In this document: positions 28,740 to 37,400 of the stretch, piece after piece
Position numbering within the stretch: the first letter of the stretch is position 1
Layout of the letters: each line of letters starts with the position of its first letter
NCBI RefSeq assembly: GCF_030294945.1
Contig: NZ_AP018448.1
Coordinates: 372,001 to 436,000 of the forward strand
Length of the DNA stretch: 64,000 bases
Direction: 5' to 3'
Origin: Streptomyces graminofaciens
GTDB lineage: Bacteria > Actinomycetota > Actinomycetes > Streptomycetales > Streptomycetaceae
Made by a program: the position numbers and the translations under genes
Notes under the pieces: generated by a model
The model's database searches: none
What the model saw: the letters and a program-made list of their open reading frames with translations, nothing else
Told to the model about the DNA's origin: nothing

Positions 28740-29441
28740 GCTGTGTCCCAGCCTTCCCTGCACACTCGTTCGTCGTTCGGACGGCACGAAGCCCTTCATC
28801 CATCTAGCGACGGATTCCACCGCCCGGCATCCCGTGAGAGGCACCGGGCGACACGGGCTTCGTGCGCCACGGTGTCTGCGACGTTACGACCTGGAGAGCA
28901 CTCCAGCGCAAGTCAACCGTTCAGGCGGACCGGCAGCTGGAACAGGTCGTTCAGCGTGACCACCGGTTGGTCGCCCAGCCCCGACGCGGGCACCGCGAGC
29001 GCGTCCTGGGCCATGATCACCCCGAGATCTTGAGCGCACACGCTTCGGCACCCGCGCACACCCACGTAGCCGCTTCCGCTCAACGGCAATGGACGACGGC
29101 CCCGCTCCAGGTCACCGACCCCCTTCACCTCAGACGAGACACCCCGCCCCCGGCCCCGCCGGGAGCTTCGCGCTTCCTGGAGGACACCGTCGTGCCGACC
29201 TACGAGACCCTGCCCCGCTTCACCACCGACCTGGACCGCCTCACCCGCCAACAGCGCCTCCTCTTCCGCTGGGCCGTCACCGCCTTCGTCTACGACCTCC
29301 GCACCGGCCGCTTCCGTGTCGGCCTCCGTGAACCGCGCGGGATCGCAGATTCCAGGCCCCCGAACGCCCGGAACCCGTGCGCCGAACCGCTGTCACAGCG
29401 GTTCGGCGCACGGGTTCCCCGGGATGTCTACGGCTGAGCGC
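28740..29441. other. Mostly non-coding, with a possible toxin-like fragment
   Basis: Around 29190-29340 the plus strand reads RFTTDLDRLTRQQRLLFRWA then VTAFVYDLRTGRFRVGLR, which resembles the core of small RelE/HigB-like proteins. It has no convincing start and runs into unrelated sequence. The rest is unassigned; the reductase promoter must lie near 28740-28900. Confidence 0.35.
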
Positions 29442-30332
29442 TCAGCCCTGGCAGCCGCAGCCGCTGGAAGCCTTCGCTTCGGCGACCGTGGTCAAAGGGT
29501 CGGTCGCCTGCTCGTTCGGAGTGCAGCAGGCGTTGACGCCGCAGCACTCACCGGCTGCGGCCGAACTGCTGGTCTGAGCGGAGCCGGTGGGCTTGAGCGC
29601 TCGGACGATGGCGGAGTGCATGCCGTCCGCGACCTGGTGGGTCGGGGTGATCTCGACGTCGGTGAACCCGGCTGCTTCCAGACCCACGCGGTATTCGGCG
29701 AAGGAGAGCGCGCCGGCGATGCAGCCGACGTAGTCGCCGCGTTCGGCCCGCTGGTCGGGGGTGAGGGTGTCGTCGGCGACGACGTCGGAGACGCCGATCC
29801 GGCCGCCGGGCTTGAGTACGCGGAAGGTCTCGGCGAAGACGGCCGGCTTGTCGGTGGACAGGTTGATCACGCAGTTGGAGATGACCACGTCGATGGTGTT
29901 CGCGGGCAGGGGGATCGCCTCGATCGTGCCCTTGAGGAACTCCACGTTCGCCGCGCCCGCCTTCGCGGCGTTGGCGAGGGCCAGGGCGAGCATCTCGTCG
30001 GTCATGTCCAGTCCGTACGCCTTGCCGGTGGGGCCGACGCGGCGGGCAGAGAGCAGGACGTCGATGCCGCCGCCGGAACCGAGGTCGAGGACGCGCTCAC
30101 CCGCGCGCAGGTCGGCTACGGCCGTGGGGTTACCGCAGCCGAGGGAGGCGGCCACGGCCTCGGCGGGCAGGGCGCCGCGTTCGTCGGCGGCGTAGAGGGT
30201 GGAGCCGAAGTTCTCGTCGACCTCGACCGGATCGGGCCCGCAGCAGCCGGTGCCGCCCTCAGTGACCTTCACGGCCGCGGCGGCGTACCGCCGGCGGACG
30301 GTTTCGCGCAGGTCGGTGGTCTGTTCGCTCAT
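29442..30332 (-). CDS. arsM: Arsenite S-adenosylmethionine methyltransferase
   Basis: The start at 30332 (MSEQTTDLRETVRRRYAAAA) has a ggag-type site upstream. The 296-residue protein carries the ArsM features: CCGP near residue 30, SAM motif VLDLGSGGGI (81-90), ISNCVINLS with the conserved Cys154, and a cysteine-rich C-terminal tail (CCGVNACC, SGCGCQ). It converts As(III) to methylated, partly volatile arsenicals in the cytoplasm. It diverges from arsR across a 105-base operator region and so is likely arsenite-induced. Confidence 0.93.
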   Translation of the reverse strand: MSEQTTDLRETVRRRYAAAAVKVTEGGTGCCGPDPVEVDENFGSTLYAADERGALPAEAVAASLGCGNPTAVADLRAGERVLDLGSGGGIDVLLSARRVGPTGKAYGLDMTDEMLALALANAAKAGAANVEFLKGTIEAIPLPANTIDVVISNCVINLSTDKPAVFAETFRVLKPGGRIGVSDVVADDTLTPDQRAERGDYVGCIAGALSFAEYRVGLEAAGFTDVEITPTHQVADGMHSAIVRALKPTGSAQTSSSAAAGECCGVNACCTPNEQATDPLTTVAEAKASSGCGCQG

Positions 30333-30381
30333 GACGCACTCCTGGGTGACAGGGCATGGCGGTGCCCCGGAACGGCCTGTA

Positions 30382-30428
30382 TTGACGTTCTTTGATGCAA
30401 CCTTGCGCCTTGAATCGAAAAACGTCAA
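30382..30428. promoter_or_regulatory. Divergent ars operator/promoter
   Basis: ttgacgttctttgatgcaa (30382-30400) and ttgaatcgaaaaacgtcaa (30410-30428) form a large imperfect inverted repeat across nine bases, with TTGACGTT/AACGTCAA outer arms. It lies between the arsM and arsR starts and is AT-rich compared with its surroundings, as expected of an ArsR site that represses both directions. Confidence 0.75.
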
Positions 30429-30437
30429 CATAGAGGC

Positions 30438-30812
30438 ATGTCGAAACAAGAGCTTGAGTTGATCGGCCAGGACGCCGGCTGCTGCCCGGTCCTGTCTGCC
30501 GCGCCGCTGGGCGAGGACCAGGCAGCCGAGCTGGCGAAGGTGTTCAAGGCGCTGGGCGACCCGGTCCGGCTGCGGCTGATGTCGATGATCGCGTCACGCG
30601 GGGAGGGCGGCGAGGTGTGCGTCTGCGAGCTGACCCCGGCCTTCGACTTGTCCCAGCCGACGATCTCCCATCACCTCAAGCTGCTGCGGCAGGCCGGGCT
30701 CATCGACTGTGAGCGCCGCGGGACCTGGGTCTACTACTGGGTGCTGCCCGGCGTCCTGGACCGCTTGGCCGCGTTCCTGACCGCCCCGCAGCCCGCGGGA
30801 GCCGGCGCGTGA
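30438..30812 (+). CDS. arsR: ArsR-family arsenic-responsive repressor
   Basis: This 124-residue protein has the winged helix with VCVCELTPAFDLSQPTISHH (from about residue 60). The metal-site cysteines C61 and C63 lie in the first helix of the motif, and a further pair C15-C16 sits near the N-terminus. ArsR leaves its operator when As(III) binds. The last codons overlap the aquaporin start (GTGA), so the two are co-translated. Confidence 0.93.
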   Translation: MSKQELELIGQDAGCCPVLSAAPLGEDQAAELAKVFKALGDPVRLRLMSMIASRGEGGEVCVCELTPAFDLSQPTISHHLKLLRQAGLIDCERRGTWVYYWVLPGVLDRLAAFLTAPQPAGAGA

Positions 30813-31543
30813 CCGCCTCCCTCGGCCGCCGGATCGCCGCTGAGGCGATCGGGACCGGGCTGCTGGTGACGGTGGTGGTCGGCTCCGGTATCCAGGCCGC
30901 CGAACTGTCGCCGGACGTCGGTGTGCAACTGCTCGCCAACTCCCTCGCCACGGTCTTCGGCCTGGGCGTGCTGATCGCCTTGCTGGGGCCGGTCTCAGGG
31001 GCGCACTTCAACCCCGCCGTGACCCTCGCGGCCTGGTTCACCGGTCGCCGTACCGCGGACGGCCTCACTCTGCGGGACGTCGCCGGGTACGTGCCCGCCC
31101 AGATAGTCGGCGCTGTCGGGGGCGCGGTTCTGGCTGACGCGATGTTCGGCGAGCCGCTGGTGAAGTTCTCCACCCACGACCGGTCCGCCGGCCATCTCCG
31201 GCTGGGCGAGGTGGTGGCCACGGCCGGACTGATCCTGCTGATCTTCGGCCTCAACCGGATCGGCCGCGCTTCGCTCGCTCCGGCCGCGGTGGCCTCCTAC
31301 ATCGGTGCCGCCTACTGGTTCACCTCCTCCACGTCCTTCGCGAACCCGGCGGTGACCATCGGCCGCGCCTTCACCGACACCTTCGCCGGTATCGCCCCCG
31401 CCTCCGTCGCCCCCTTCATCGCGGCCCAGGCGCTCGGAGCCGTGCTCGGGCTGGGGGCCGTCACGGCGGTCTACGGCCGCCCTGGCCCCTCCGCGGAGGA
31501 AGTCGTCGTCCCGCACGGCGAGCCGGAACCCGCCGTCTCCTGA
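30809..31543 (+). CDS. Aquaglyceroporin of the arsenic cluster
   Basis: This 244-residue MIP-family channel has six helices and the two NPA boxes at residues 68-70 (HFNPAVT) and 179-181 (FANPAVT). The GTG start overlaps the arsR stop. In ars operons such AqpS-type channels replace an ArsB/Acr3 pump: ArsC makes arsenite inside the cell and the channel lets it flow out. No pump gene is present here, which fits that role. Confidence 0.92.
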   Translation: MTASLGRRIAAEAIGTGLLVTVVVGSGIQAAELSPDVGVQLLANSLATVFGLGVLIALLGPVSGAHFNPAVTLAAWFTGRRTADGLTLRDVAGYVPAQIVGAVGGAVLADAMFGEPLVKFSTHDRSAGHLRLGEVVATAGLILLIFGLNRIGRASLAPAAVASYIGAAYWFTSSTSFANPAVTIGRAFTDTFAGIAPASVAPFIAAQALGAVLGLGAVTAVYGRPGPSAEEVVVPHGEPEPAVS

Positions 31544-31574
31544 CCGAACCGTTCCCTTCGAGAAAGAACCGCTC

Positions 31575-31988
31575 ATGAGCACTCCCGCCCCGCGCCCGTC
31601 CGTGCTGTTCGTCTGCGTCCACAACGCCGGCCGTTCCCAGATGGCCGCCGCCTGGCTCACCCACCTCGCCGGAGGCCGGATCGAGGTCCGCTCCGCGGGC
31701 TCTGCCCCGGCGGACAGCGTGAACCCCGCAGCTGTGGCCGCGATGGCCGAGGTCGGCATCGACATCTCCGCCGAGGCCCCGAAGGTCCTGACCACAGGCG
31801 CCGTGCGGTCCTCGGACGTCGTGATCACGATGGGCTGCGGCGACACCTGCCCCGTCTTCCCCGGCAAGCGCTACCTCGACTGGAAGCTCGACGACCCCGC
31901 CGGACAGGGCATCGACGCAGTCCGGCCGATCCGCGATGAGATCGAGACCCGCGTCCGCGCGCTCGTCGACGAGCTTCTGCCCAGCTGA
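31575..31988 (+). CDS. arsC: Arsenate reductase, low-molecular-weight phosphatase type
   Basis: This 137-residue protein has the phosphatase loop CVHNAGRS (C14-S21), a second cysteine region MGCGDTCPVFPGKRY, and the DWKLDDP segment of thioredoxin- or mycothiol-linked ArsC enzymes. It reduces As(V) to As(III) for export by the aquaporin or methylation by ArsM. It lies 31 bases after the aquaporin with a gagaaag ribosome site. Confidence 0.93.
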   Translation: MSTPAPRPSVLFVCVHNAGRSQMAAAWLTHLAGGRIEVRSAGSAPADSVNPAAVAAMAEVGIDISAEAPKVLTTGAVRSSDVVITMGCGDTCPVFPGKRYLDWKLDDPAGQGIDAVRPIRDEIETRVRALVDELLPS

Positions 31989-32797
31989 TCACCCTACGGG
32001 CCGACATCCTGCAGCCACCGAACCCGATGGACATGAACTGGCTGTACCACCCCAGAGCAACGACGGCGCAGGCTGGTCCCGAACGTACTGGGACGAACTC
32101 CGCCACAAGCTGGACATGTCCGGCGGCACGAACGACGGCGTCGTACGGCATGCCATGGACCCAGTCTTCACATGGCTCGGACCAGCCGTCACCACGTTCC
32201 TCACCTCACCAGAGGGGCCGGCCACATCCCTGGCTCACGGCCGCTGGAGCTGCTACTCGGTCCAGGGAGTCCGCCGCCCAGCGAAGAGAACGCCGTGCGC
32301 GCCGGGTACTGGGCGCCTCGCAAGTCTTCCACCCGAGGTACGGGAACGGATACAGCGACTGCTCGCCGAACGCCCAAGCCCGCCCTTGGGAACCGGCTTG
32401 TCCAGCGACTCCTGAAAAGCCTCACCGCCCCTCCAGGCACTCACCTCGACATGTGCCCCAGAAAAGCGGTTGGTCTTCCTTCGGTCACCCGCCAGGCGCA
32501 GCCAGTCTCTCTCGGCCCGGAGACATTGGCCTTGACAGTGGGTCCTGGCTGCCCCACTTGACGGCGCGATCTCCATGACCGGGGCGATCTCCTGGCACAG
32601 CTCCAGCACACGGGGGTGTCGTCCCTCGCCAAGGAGCAGCTGGGCCGCCGCCCGGTCACCACCTCACCCGCTGTGAGCCCGAAGCGCGGCCAGACCCCGG
32701 CCCCTCCAGCTCCCAGGCGGGACACCGGCCTCCTCCTGGGCGGCGCGCAGCCGCTTGTCGGCAGGGCGACGGCCGTCACCGGGCGACAGTGGTGTCG
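31989..32797. other. No recognisable gene
   Basis: Short protein-like runs occur on both strands (plus: TYWDELRHKLDMSGGTNDGV near 32085; minus: EGRHPRVLELCQEIAPVMEI near 32600), but none has a start, family or continuous frame. Probably decayed genes. Confidence 0.35.
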
Positions 32798-33479
32798 TCA
32801 GGCGATGATCCGCTTCTGGATGCGCCGACGGGGCATCGAACCAACAGGAAGGCCGTCCACCACCGCGGTCGCCATCGCGAAGACCCAGCTGCCGCAGCTC
32901 AGGCATGCGTCGGACTCCTCGCCGGTGGTCACGTCGAACATCAACACGCCCCCGTCGTCGCCGGCGGCGACCACGACGGGGAGGCCGTCCACCACCGCAG
33001 GCGCCATCCACCACACCCCGCCGGTTTCGCTGTCCGGGAGGTCGTCGACCGGCTCGCCGGTGGCCAGATCCCACACCAGCACGTTCCCGTCCCAATCGCC
33101 GGCGACGGCGATCGGGCGGCCGTCCACCACCGTCGTGCCCACCCCTCTCACCTGGTGGGTGTAGCCGGTGAGGGGCTCACCGATCGGCCGGCCGGTGGTC
33201 GGGTCCCACCTTCGCACCGTCTTGTCATCGCCGACGGTGACCACGACGACCTGGTCGTCCACCATCCCCGTCGCCACCCCCCGCACCGGTTCGGTGTGGC
33301 CGGTGAGAGCCCGCCCGAGATCGTGGTCGATCATGCCGCCCGTGGCCCACTCCGTCGCCCACCCGACGTGGGGTGGCCCACCCCGTCGCCCACCCCACGT
33401 CGGTTCCGTCGTGCACCGGTACGTCGGTGATCCGCGCCGCCAGGTCCGCATCCCCGTCAACATTCAGATCATCAGACAT
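32798..33479 (-). pseudogene. WD40-repeat protein, frame broken by a 31-bp duplication
   Basis: The start at 33479 reads MSDDLNVDGDADLAARITDV then PVHDGTDVGWAT. The WD40 blades follow in another frame: GRALTGHTEPVRGVATGMVD, VRRWDPTTGRPIGEPLTGYT, VLVWDLATGEPVDDLPDSE and a final VLMFDVTTGEES. A 31-bp tandem duplication (33342-33403) causes the shift; removing one copy joins the frames. Only three to four blades remain and the end at 32798 lacks further ones, so the 3' side may also be truncated. Confidence 0.75.
33342..33403. repeat. 31-bp imperfect tandem duplication
   Basis: 33342-33372 (gtggcccactccgtcgccca...) and 33373-33403 are tandem copies differing at three positions. The unit is not a multiple of three and lies within the start region of the WD40 gene. 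Confidence 0.9.
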
Positions 33480-33724
33480 GGCCGCATCCAATCAGCCCCC
33501 GCTGACACCCTCAGCCCGCGTGCACCGCGCACAGGGCTCGTACCGGGGGCAGCGGGTCGGTTGGCGCCGCCGACCTGCATGTGGGTGGTGCGGGGCATGC
33601 CGTCCAGGAGGAACATGTGCACGGCACACCTCTCGGACGCGGAGATGCCCGCGCGGACATGCCCGATCTGCTCGCTCACGTCGTCAGGATTCCTGACCAC
33701 CCCGGTCTTCAGCGCTTCCATCAC
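33464..33724 (-). CDS. Hypothetical protein, uncertain
   Basis: This 86-residue frame begins MMEALKTGVVRNPDDVSEQI and continues ASERCAVHMFLLDGMPRT before becoming arginine-rich. It overlaps the WD40 start by 16 bases. The first half looks protein-like; the second may be read-through into decayed sequence. No family recognised. Confidence 0.3.
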   Translation of the reverse strand: MMEALKTGVVRNPDDVSEQIGHVRAGISASERCAVHMFLLDGMPRTTHMQVGGANRPAAPGTSPVRGARGLRVSAGADWMRPCLMI

Positions 33725-33733
33725 ATAGCGCGG

Positions 33734-33964
33734 TCATGCGTCCCGCGCCGCGTACCGGGGCCGCCCCAAAGTGCCGTTCAGCTTCGCTGCAACCTGGGTG
33801 CCGATGTGGCGCCACACGATGTAGCAGGTCCCGCGCACTATCTCCGGGCCGTACAGCCATGTCGCGCGTCCGTCAGGTGCCCGGGTGAGCTCGTAGACGC
33901 CCTGGCCGGAGCGCACGCCCTTCACTGGTGGAGTACGTACGGGTTCGCTCCTTACCGCATACAT
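33734..33964 (-). CDS. Small hypothetical protein, possibly toxin-like
   Basis: From MYAVRSEPVRTPPVKGVRSG the 76-residue frame goes through QGVYELTRAPDGRATWLYGP and VWRHIGTQVA. The pattern of short strands with a basic, aromatic core recalls small RelE/HigB-like actinobacterial proteins. No antitoxin is recognised beside it; the next frame starts ten bases downstream. Confidence 0.4.
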   Translation of the reverse strand: MYAVRSEPVRTPPVKGVRSGQGVYELTRAPDGRATWLYGPEIVRGTCYIVWRHIGTQVAAKLNGTLGRPRYAARDA

Positions 33965-34062
33965 GTTTCCGCATTGCGGGCACACCGACTGCTCACAGCC
34001 ACGCCCGCCGTACGAGGGGCCCCGAGGTGCGCGGCGGCCCGGCTCGACGGAATCTGGTGATC

Positions 34063-34992
34063 ATGCGGCGTAAGGGTGCACGGGACAGCGAAGAGCGTGG
34101 CGTGGAGGAGCTTCTGGACGACCTCTACACCACCGCGCCGCCCGAGTTCGTCGCCCGACGGGAGGAGCTGGCTGCTCAGGCCAAGGCGGCCCGACGGGTG
34201 ACTGATGCCCGCCTCATCCACGCCGCCCGCCGTCCCTCCCTCGCCGCATGGGCAGCCAACCTGCTGCTGCGCTCAGAGCCGGAAGAGAGCCGGCGCTTCC
34301 TGGAGCTGGGGCGCGCGCTGCGTGAGGCCTACCAGAGCCTGGACGCCGACGGGATCAAAGAGCTGTCCGAGCAGCGCCGGAAGATCGTCCTCGCGCTGTC
34401 CCGGCGGGCCGCCGAGCTTGCCCTTGAGGCCGGGCATCGGCTGTCGGAGAGCGTTCAGCGGGACGTCGAATCCACCTTGCGCGCCGTGCTCGCCGACCAG
34501 GACGCGGCCGATCTGTGGGCCACCGGCCGTCTGGAGAACGCGCTCACCCCACCGACAGGCTTCCTCTCCCCCGAGGCCGACACGGCCAGCACGTCTCGAA
34601 AGCCGGCCCGATCAGCAGCCACGCCGCCTTCTTCACGAACTCGGGCGAAGGACGAACTCGCCGAGCGGCGCCGCCAGAAGCAGGAGCAGCTCGATCAGGC
34701 CCGTCAGGAAGCCAGGGCCGCCGAGCAACGGCTGCGTGACCTGCGCACCGTACAAGCAGAGGCCGACGCGCTTCTCGAGCGGGCCCGCGACCGGCACGGC
34801 CAGGCCGACCAGCAGGTCGCCGCCGTCGAACAGCAACTGCGGCAGGCACACGAGGAACTCCAGCAAGCCGACCAGGAACAGAACGATGCCGAGGAACGCG
34901 GTCGTGCGGCCGCTGAGGCAACGGCCCAGGCCGAACAGGCCGTGCTTGAGGCGGCGCAGGAGGTGAAACGTCTGTCGGGACACCTCAAGTAG
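34063..34992 (+). CDS. Coiled-coil protein upstream of ku
   Basis: The ATG at 34063 (MRRKGARDSEERGVEELLDD) follows gatc with a nearby GTG alternative at 34058. The 309-residue protein is almost wholly helical. Its C-terminal 120 residues form a long heptad coiled coil rich in A, E, Q and R (LAERRRQKQEQLDQARQEA, then QVAAVEQQLRQAHEELQQAD). It lacks membrane segments and enzyme motifs. It lies 144 bases before a ku gene and might aid DNA-end work, but the link is only position. Confidence 0.75.
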   Translation: MRRKGARDSEERGVEELLDDLYTTAPPEFVARREELAAQAKAARRVTDARLIHAARRPSLAAWAANLLLRSEPEESRRFLELGRALREAYQSLDADGIKELSEQRRKIVLALSRRAAELALEAGHRLSESVQRDVESTLRAVLADQDAADLWATGRLENALTPPTGFLSPEADTASTSRKPARSAATPPSSRTRAKDELAERRRQKQEQLDQARQEARAAEQRLRDLRTVQAEADALLERARDRHGQADQQVAAVEQQLRQAHEELQQADQEQNDAEERGRAAAEATAQAEQAVLEAAQEVKRLSGHLK

Positions 34993-35136
34993 ACACCGGG
35001 CAGGATCGGGCGGTGGGCCGCCGTGCCGGTCCCTACTCGCCCGGCACGCGCTCCGAGCGCAACAGTGCCGGCGTGGTCACCAGGACCACCTCTGCGCCGG
35101 GTGCGTCTGGGACAGACAGGACGGAAGTGAGTGGTC

Positions 35137-35448
35137 ATGGCACGCGCGATCTGGACTGGCGTGATCACCTTCGGGCTGGTCAGCGTCTCCGTCGGGCTCT
35201 ACAGCGCCATCGAGGACCACACCGTCCACTTCCACCAGCTCCAGCGCGGTACCGCCGACCGGATCCGCAAACCGGCGGGTCAACGAACGTGCCCGGGAGG
35301 GAAGTATCGGCCGAGGACATCGTCAAGGGCTTCGAGGTAACCGAAGGCGAGTACGTCGTCGTCGAGCCCGAGGAACTGGACGATCGCGCCGGGCCGCTCC
35401 CAGGCCATCGATATCAGCGCCTTCGAATCGCGACCTTCGTTGAACTAG
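35137..35448 (+). pseudogene. ku: Ku protein, frameshifted and truncated
   Basis: The start MARAIWTGVITFGLVSVSVG and LYSAIEDHTVHFHQLQRG are the exact N-terminus of bacterial Ku, the DNA-end binding ring of non-homologous end joining. Around 35270-35310 two small frame changes occur before REVSAEDIVKGFEVTEGEYV. The last recognisable piece, FVELE, ends at CTAG (35445-35448), where an IS5-type end (aggctgtcccgc) begins. About two thirds of Ku is missing. Confidence 0.85.
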
Positions 35449-35540
35449 AGGCTGTCCCGCAAAGGCGGGCTGGAGCCCGCGCCGGGTTCTGAGCGGGATA
35501 CTCGCGAGACTCCGACGCGGGGCTGTGACAGCCTGCGGAC

Positions 35541-35879
35541 ATGCCAGAGTTGCGCGTTCATGCAGGTCGTCATTATGCCGTCCAGTTCCACTACGCCTTG
35601 CCGGACGACGCATGGTGTGTGGAGCTGAGCGAGGCCGTCCCGGCGCCGGCCACGTGGGCTGAGATCCCCAACGCGGAAACTCATTTGCCTGGAGTGGCCT
35701 TCCTGGTGGCGGTGATACCCGACGAGGATCCGGACCTGGAGCCGACCGTCCACATCCACAGCCATGACGAGCACGTCATCCCCTACGAGATCATGCGCTG
35801 GTTCATGGAGCACGTGGCCGAGCAGGTTGAACGCTGCCGCATCGCGTTCGAGCAGGGAGAACCTGAAGCAATGGAATGA
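35541..35879 (+). CDS. Hypothetical protein, probable insertion-sequence passenger
   Basis: This 112-residue protein (MPELRVHAGRHYAVQFHYAL, VPAPATWAEIPNAETHLPGV, HIHSHDEHVIPYEIMRWFME) is intact and acidic, with no recognised domain. It lies between the presumed left end at 35449 and a transposase start eight bases downstream. It therefore appears to belong to the same mobile element. Confidence 0.6.
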   Translation: MPELRVHAGRHYAVQFHYALPDDAWCVELSEAVPAPATWAEIPNAETHLPGVAFLVAVIPDEDPDLEPTVHIHSHDEHVIPYEIMRWFMEHVAEQVERCRIAFEQGEPEAME

Positions 35880-35886
35880 TCAAGCA

Positions 35887-36090
35887 GTGACCGGTGGGGA
35901 CTGCCGTTGGAAGATGGGCTGTTGCTTGTCGCGGCCTACTGGCGGACAAACTTGACAACGCGCCAGCTCGCCCCGCTGTTCGGGGTCTCGAAGTCTGCCG
36001 CGCACCGGATAATTGACCAGCTTGGCCCCCTGCCGACGCTTCAGCCGCGGCGCCGGTTCGCGAATGACACTGTGCTCATCGTGGACGGCA
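35887..36090 (+). pseudogene. IS5-type (DDE_Tnp_4) transposase, N-terminal fragment
   Basis: The translation EDGLLLVAAYWRTNLTTRQL, FGVSKSAAHRIIDQLGPL and RRRFANDTVLIVDGS is the helix-turn-helix and first catalytic aspartate region of HARBI1-like IS5 transposases. After VDGS the family sequence stops at about 36095, so the rest was lost. Confidence 0.75.
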
Positions 36091-36197
36091 GCCAAAGCCG
36101 CCGTGGGGAACCTGACTTCGACTTCGTCCGACGCACCTGCGCGTTGGCTGCGCGGCTCGGATACCAGCCCGAGGCCTCGCGGTGACGGCGATGTCGG

Positions 36198-37364
36198 CTA
36201 CTGCTCGCCCAGACTGGTGGCGTGCTGATCCACGTCGATGTCCGAGCGCCGCACGCCGGTGAATCGTGTGGGCCGGAAGGCCCCAAGGAGGTCCTGTTCC
36301 TGATCGGTTGTGATCTCGGCTGCGACCAGCCGTCCCAGGATCGGCGCCAGGGTGACCCCGCTGTGCGAGACGAGGCAGTAGACGCGGGACCGCGTGGAGG
36401 CATAGCCGGCGACGGTGTGGCCGTCCGCGGGCAGTGACCGCAAACCGATGCGCAGGTCGATCTCCGGTGCCCGGCCCGGGTCGGGCAGCAGTGCGGAGAA
36501 CCGCTGTGCGAGGGTGCCCGCGAGGTCCCCGTCCCGGGGCGGAGGGTTTGCCGGATCGACGTCGGCGTTCAGATCGAGAGCCTGCAGGACGGTATGCCCG
36601 CTGGCCTCGGGGCGGAGATTGAGGCCTGGGCTGTGGATCACACAGCGCAGGTCGAGTTCCGGGGACCTGGCGTACCCGAGCAGGCCGACGGTCTGTGCTC
36701 CGCGGCTGACATCCGTCACCATGGGAACGTCGATCCCGGCCCGTGCCGCGAGCTGTTCTGTCCAGCGACCTGCCGCCAGGACGACTCGATCGCCCGTACA
36801 GACCCGGCCTCCGGCCAAGGTGACGGATACTCCGTCCGGCCCGTCGTCGATGGCTACGACCTCGCCTATCGCGCACTCGGCTCCGTGCTGCTCGGCGTCC
36901 GCCAGCAGGTTGTTCACGAAACGGTCCGGCAGAACGTATCCCTCGCCGGGGAAGTGTGCGATGGACGTGATGGCCGCCGGGATGCGGAGGCCGCCTGCGA
37001 TCCGCGTTGCTTCGTCGACCGTGACCCAGAGTGCGGGGTAGCCGAGGGCCTGCAGTCGCTCCACGTTACCGGCGAGCCGCTGCTCGTTCGCGGCGTCCGC
37101 CCAGTGCAGTGCCCCGCTGGGGAAGTACGCCGGTGCGCCGCGCAGTTGCTCGGCGAGCCTGGCGTGCTCCTCCATCCCGGCGAGGTTCAGCCGGTGATAG
37201 TCCGGGTCGGGCTTCCGGTTGGAGTTGGTCCAGGCGAACGTGGTCGCGGTCGTACCGGTGCCGGCTCCCCGCTGATCGAGCAGGAGAACGTCCTCGCCGA
37301 CGACGGCAAGCTGCCTTGCGACGCTCACGCCGAGCACGCCGGCACCGACGATGATGACCTTCAT
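36198..37364 (-). CDS. FAD-dependent amine/D-amino-acid oxidase (DAO family)
   Basis: This 388-residue protein begins MKVIIVGAGVLGVSVARQLA with the FAD dinucleotide motif GAGVLG (7-12). It continues with DAO-family blocks (GEVVAIDDGPDGVSVTLAGG, RVVLAAGRWTEQLAARAGID) and the C-terminal FAD contact LVSHSGVTLAPILGRLVAAE. Relatives include glycine oxidase, sarcosine oxidase and DadA; the substrate cannot be chosen from sequence. The GntR gene starts upstream in the same direction and likely controls it. The 36 bases between them suggest one transcript. Confidence 0.9.
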   Translation of the reverse strand: MKVIIVGAGVLGVSVARQLAVVGEDVLLLDQRGAGTGTTATTFAWTNSNRKPDPDYHRLNLAGMEEHARLAEQLRGAPAYFPSGALHWADAANEQRLAGNVERLQALGYPALWVTVDEATRIAGGLRIPAAITSIAHFPGEGYVLPDRFVNNLLADAEQHGAECAIGEVVAIDDGPDGVSVTLAGGRVCTGDRVVLAAGRWTEQLAARAGIDVPMVTDVSRGAQTVGLLGYARSPELDLRCVIHSPGLNLRPEASGHTVLQALDLNADVDPANPPPRDGDLAGTLAQRFSALLPDPGRAPEIDLRIGLRSLPADGHTVAGYASTRSRVYCLVSHSGVTLAPILGRLVAAEITTDQEQDLLGAFRPTRFTGVRRSDIDVDQHATSLGEQ

Positions 37365-37400
37365 TGTGTGCTCATCTCCTTTCTGGCAGCGGCACGCTGC

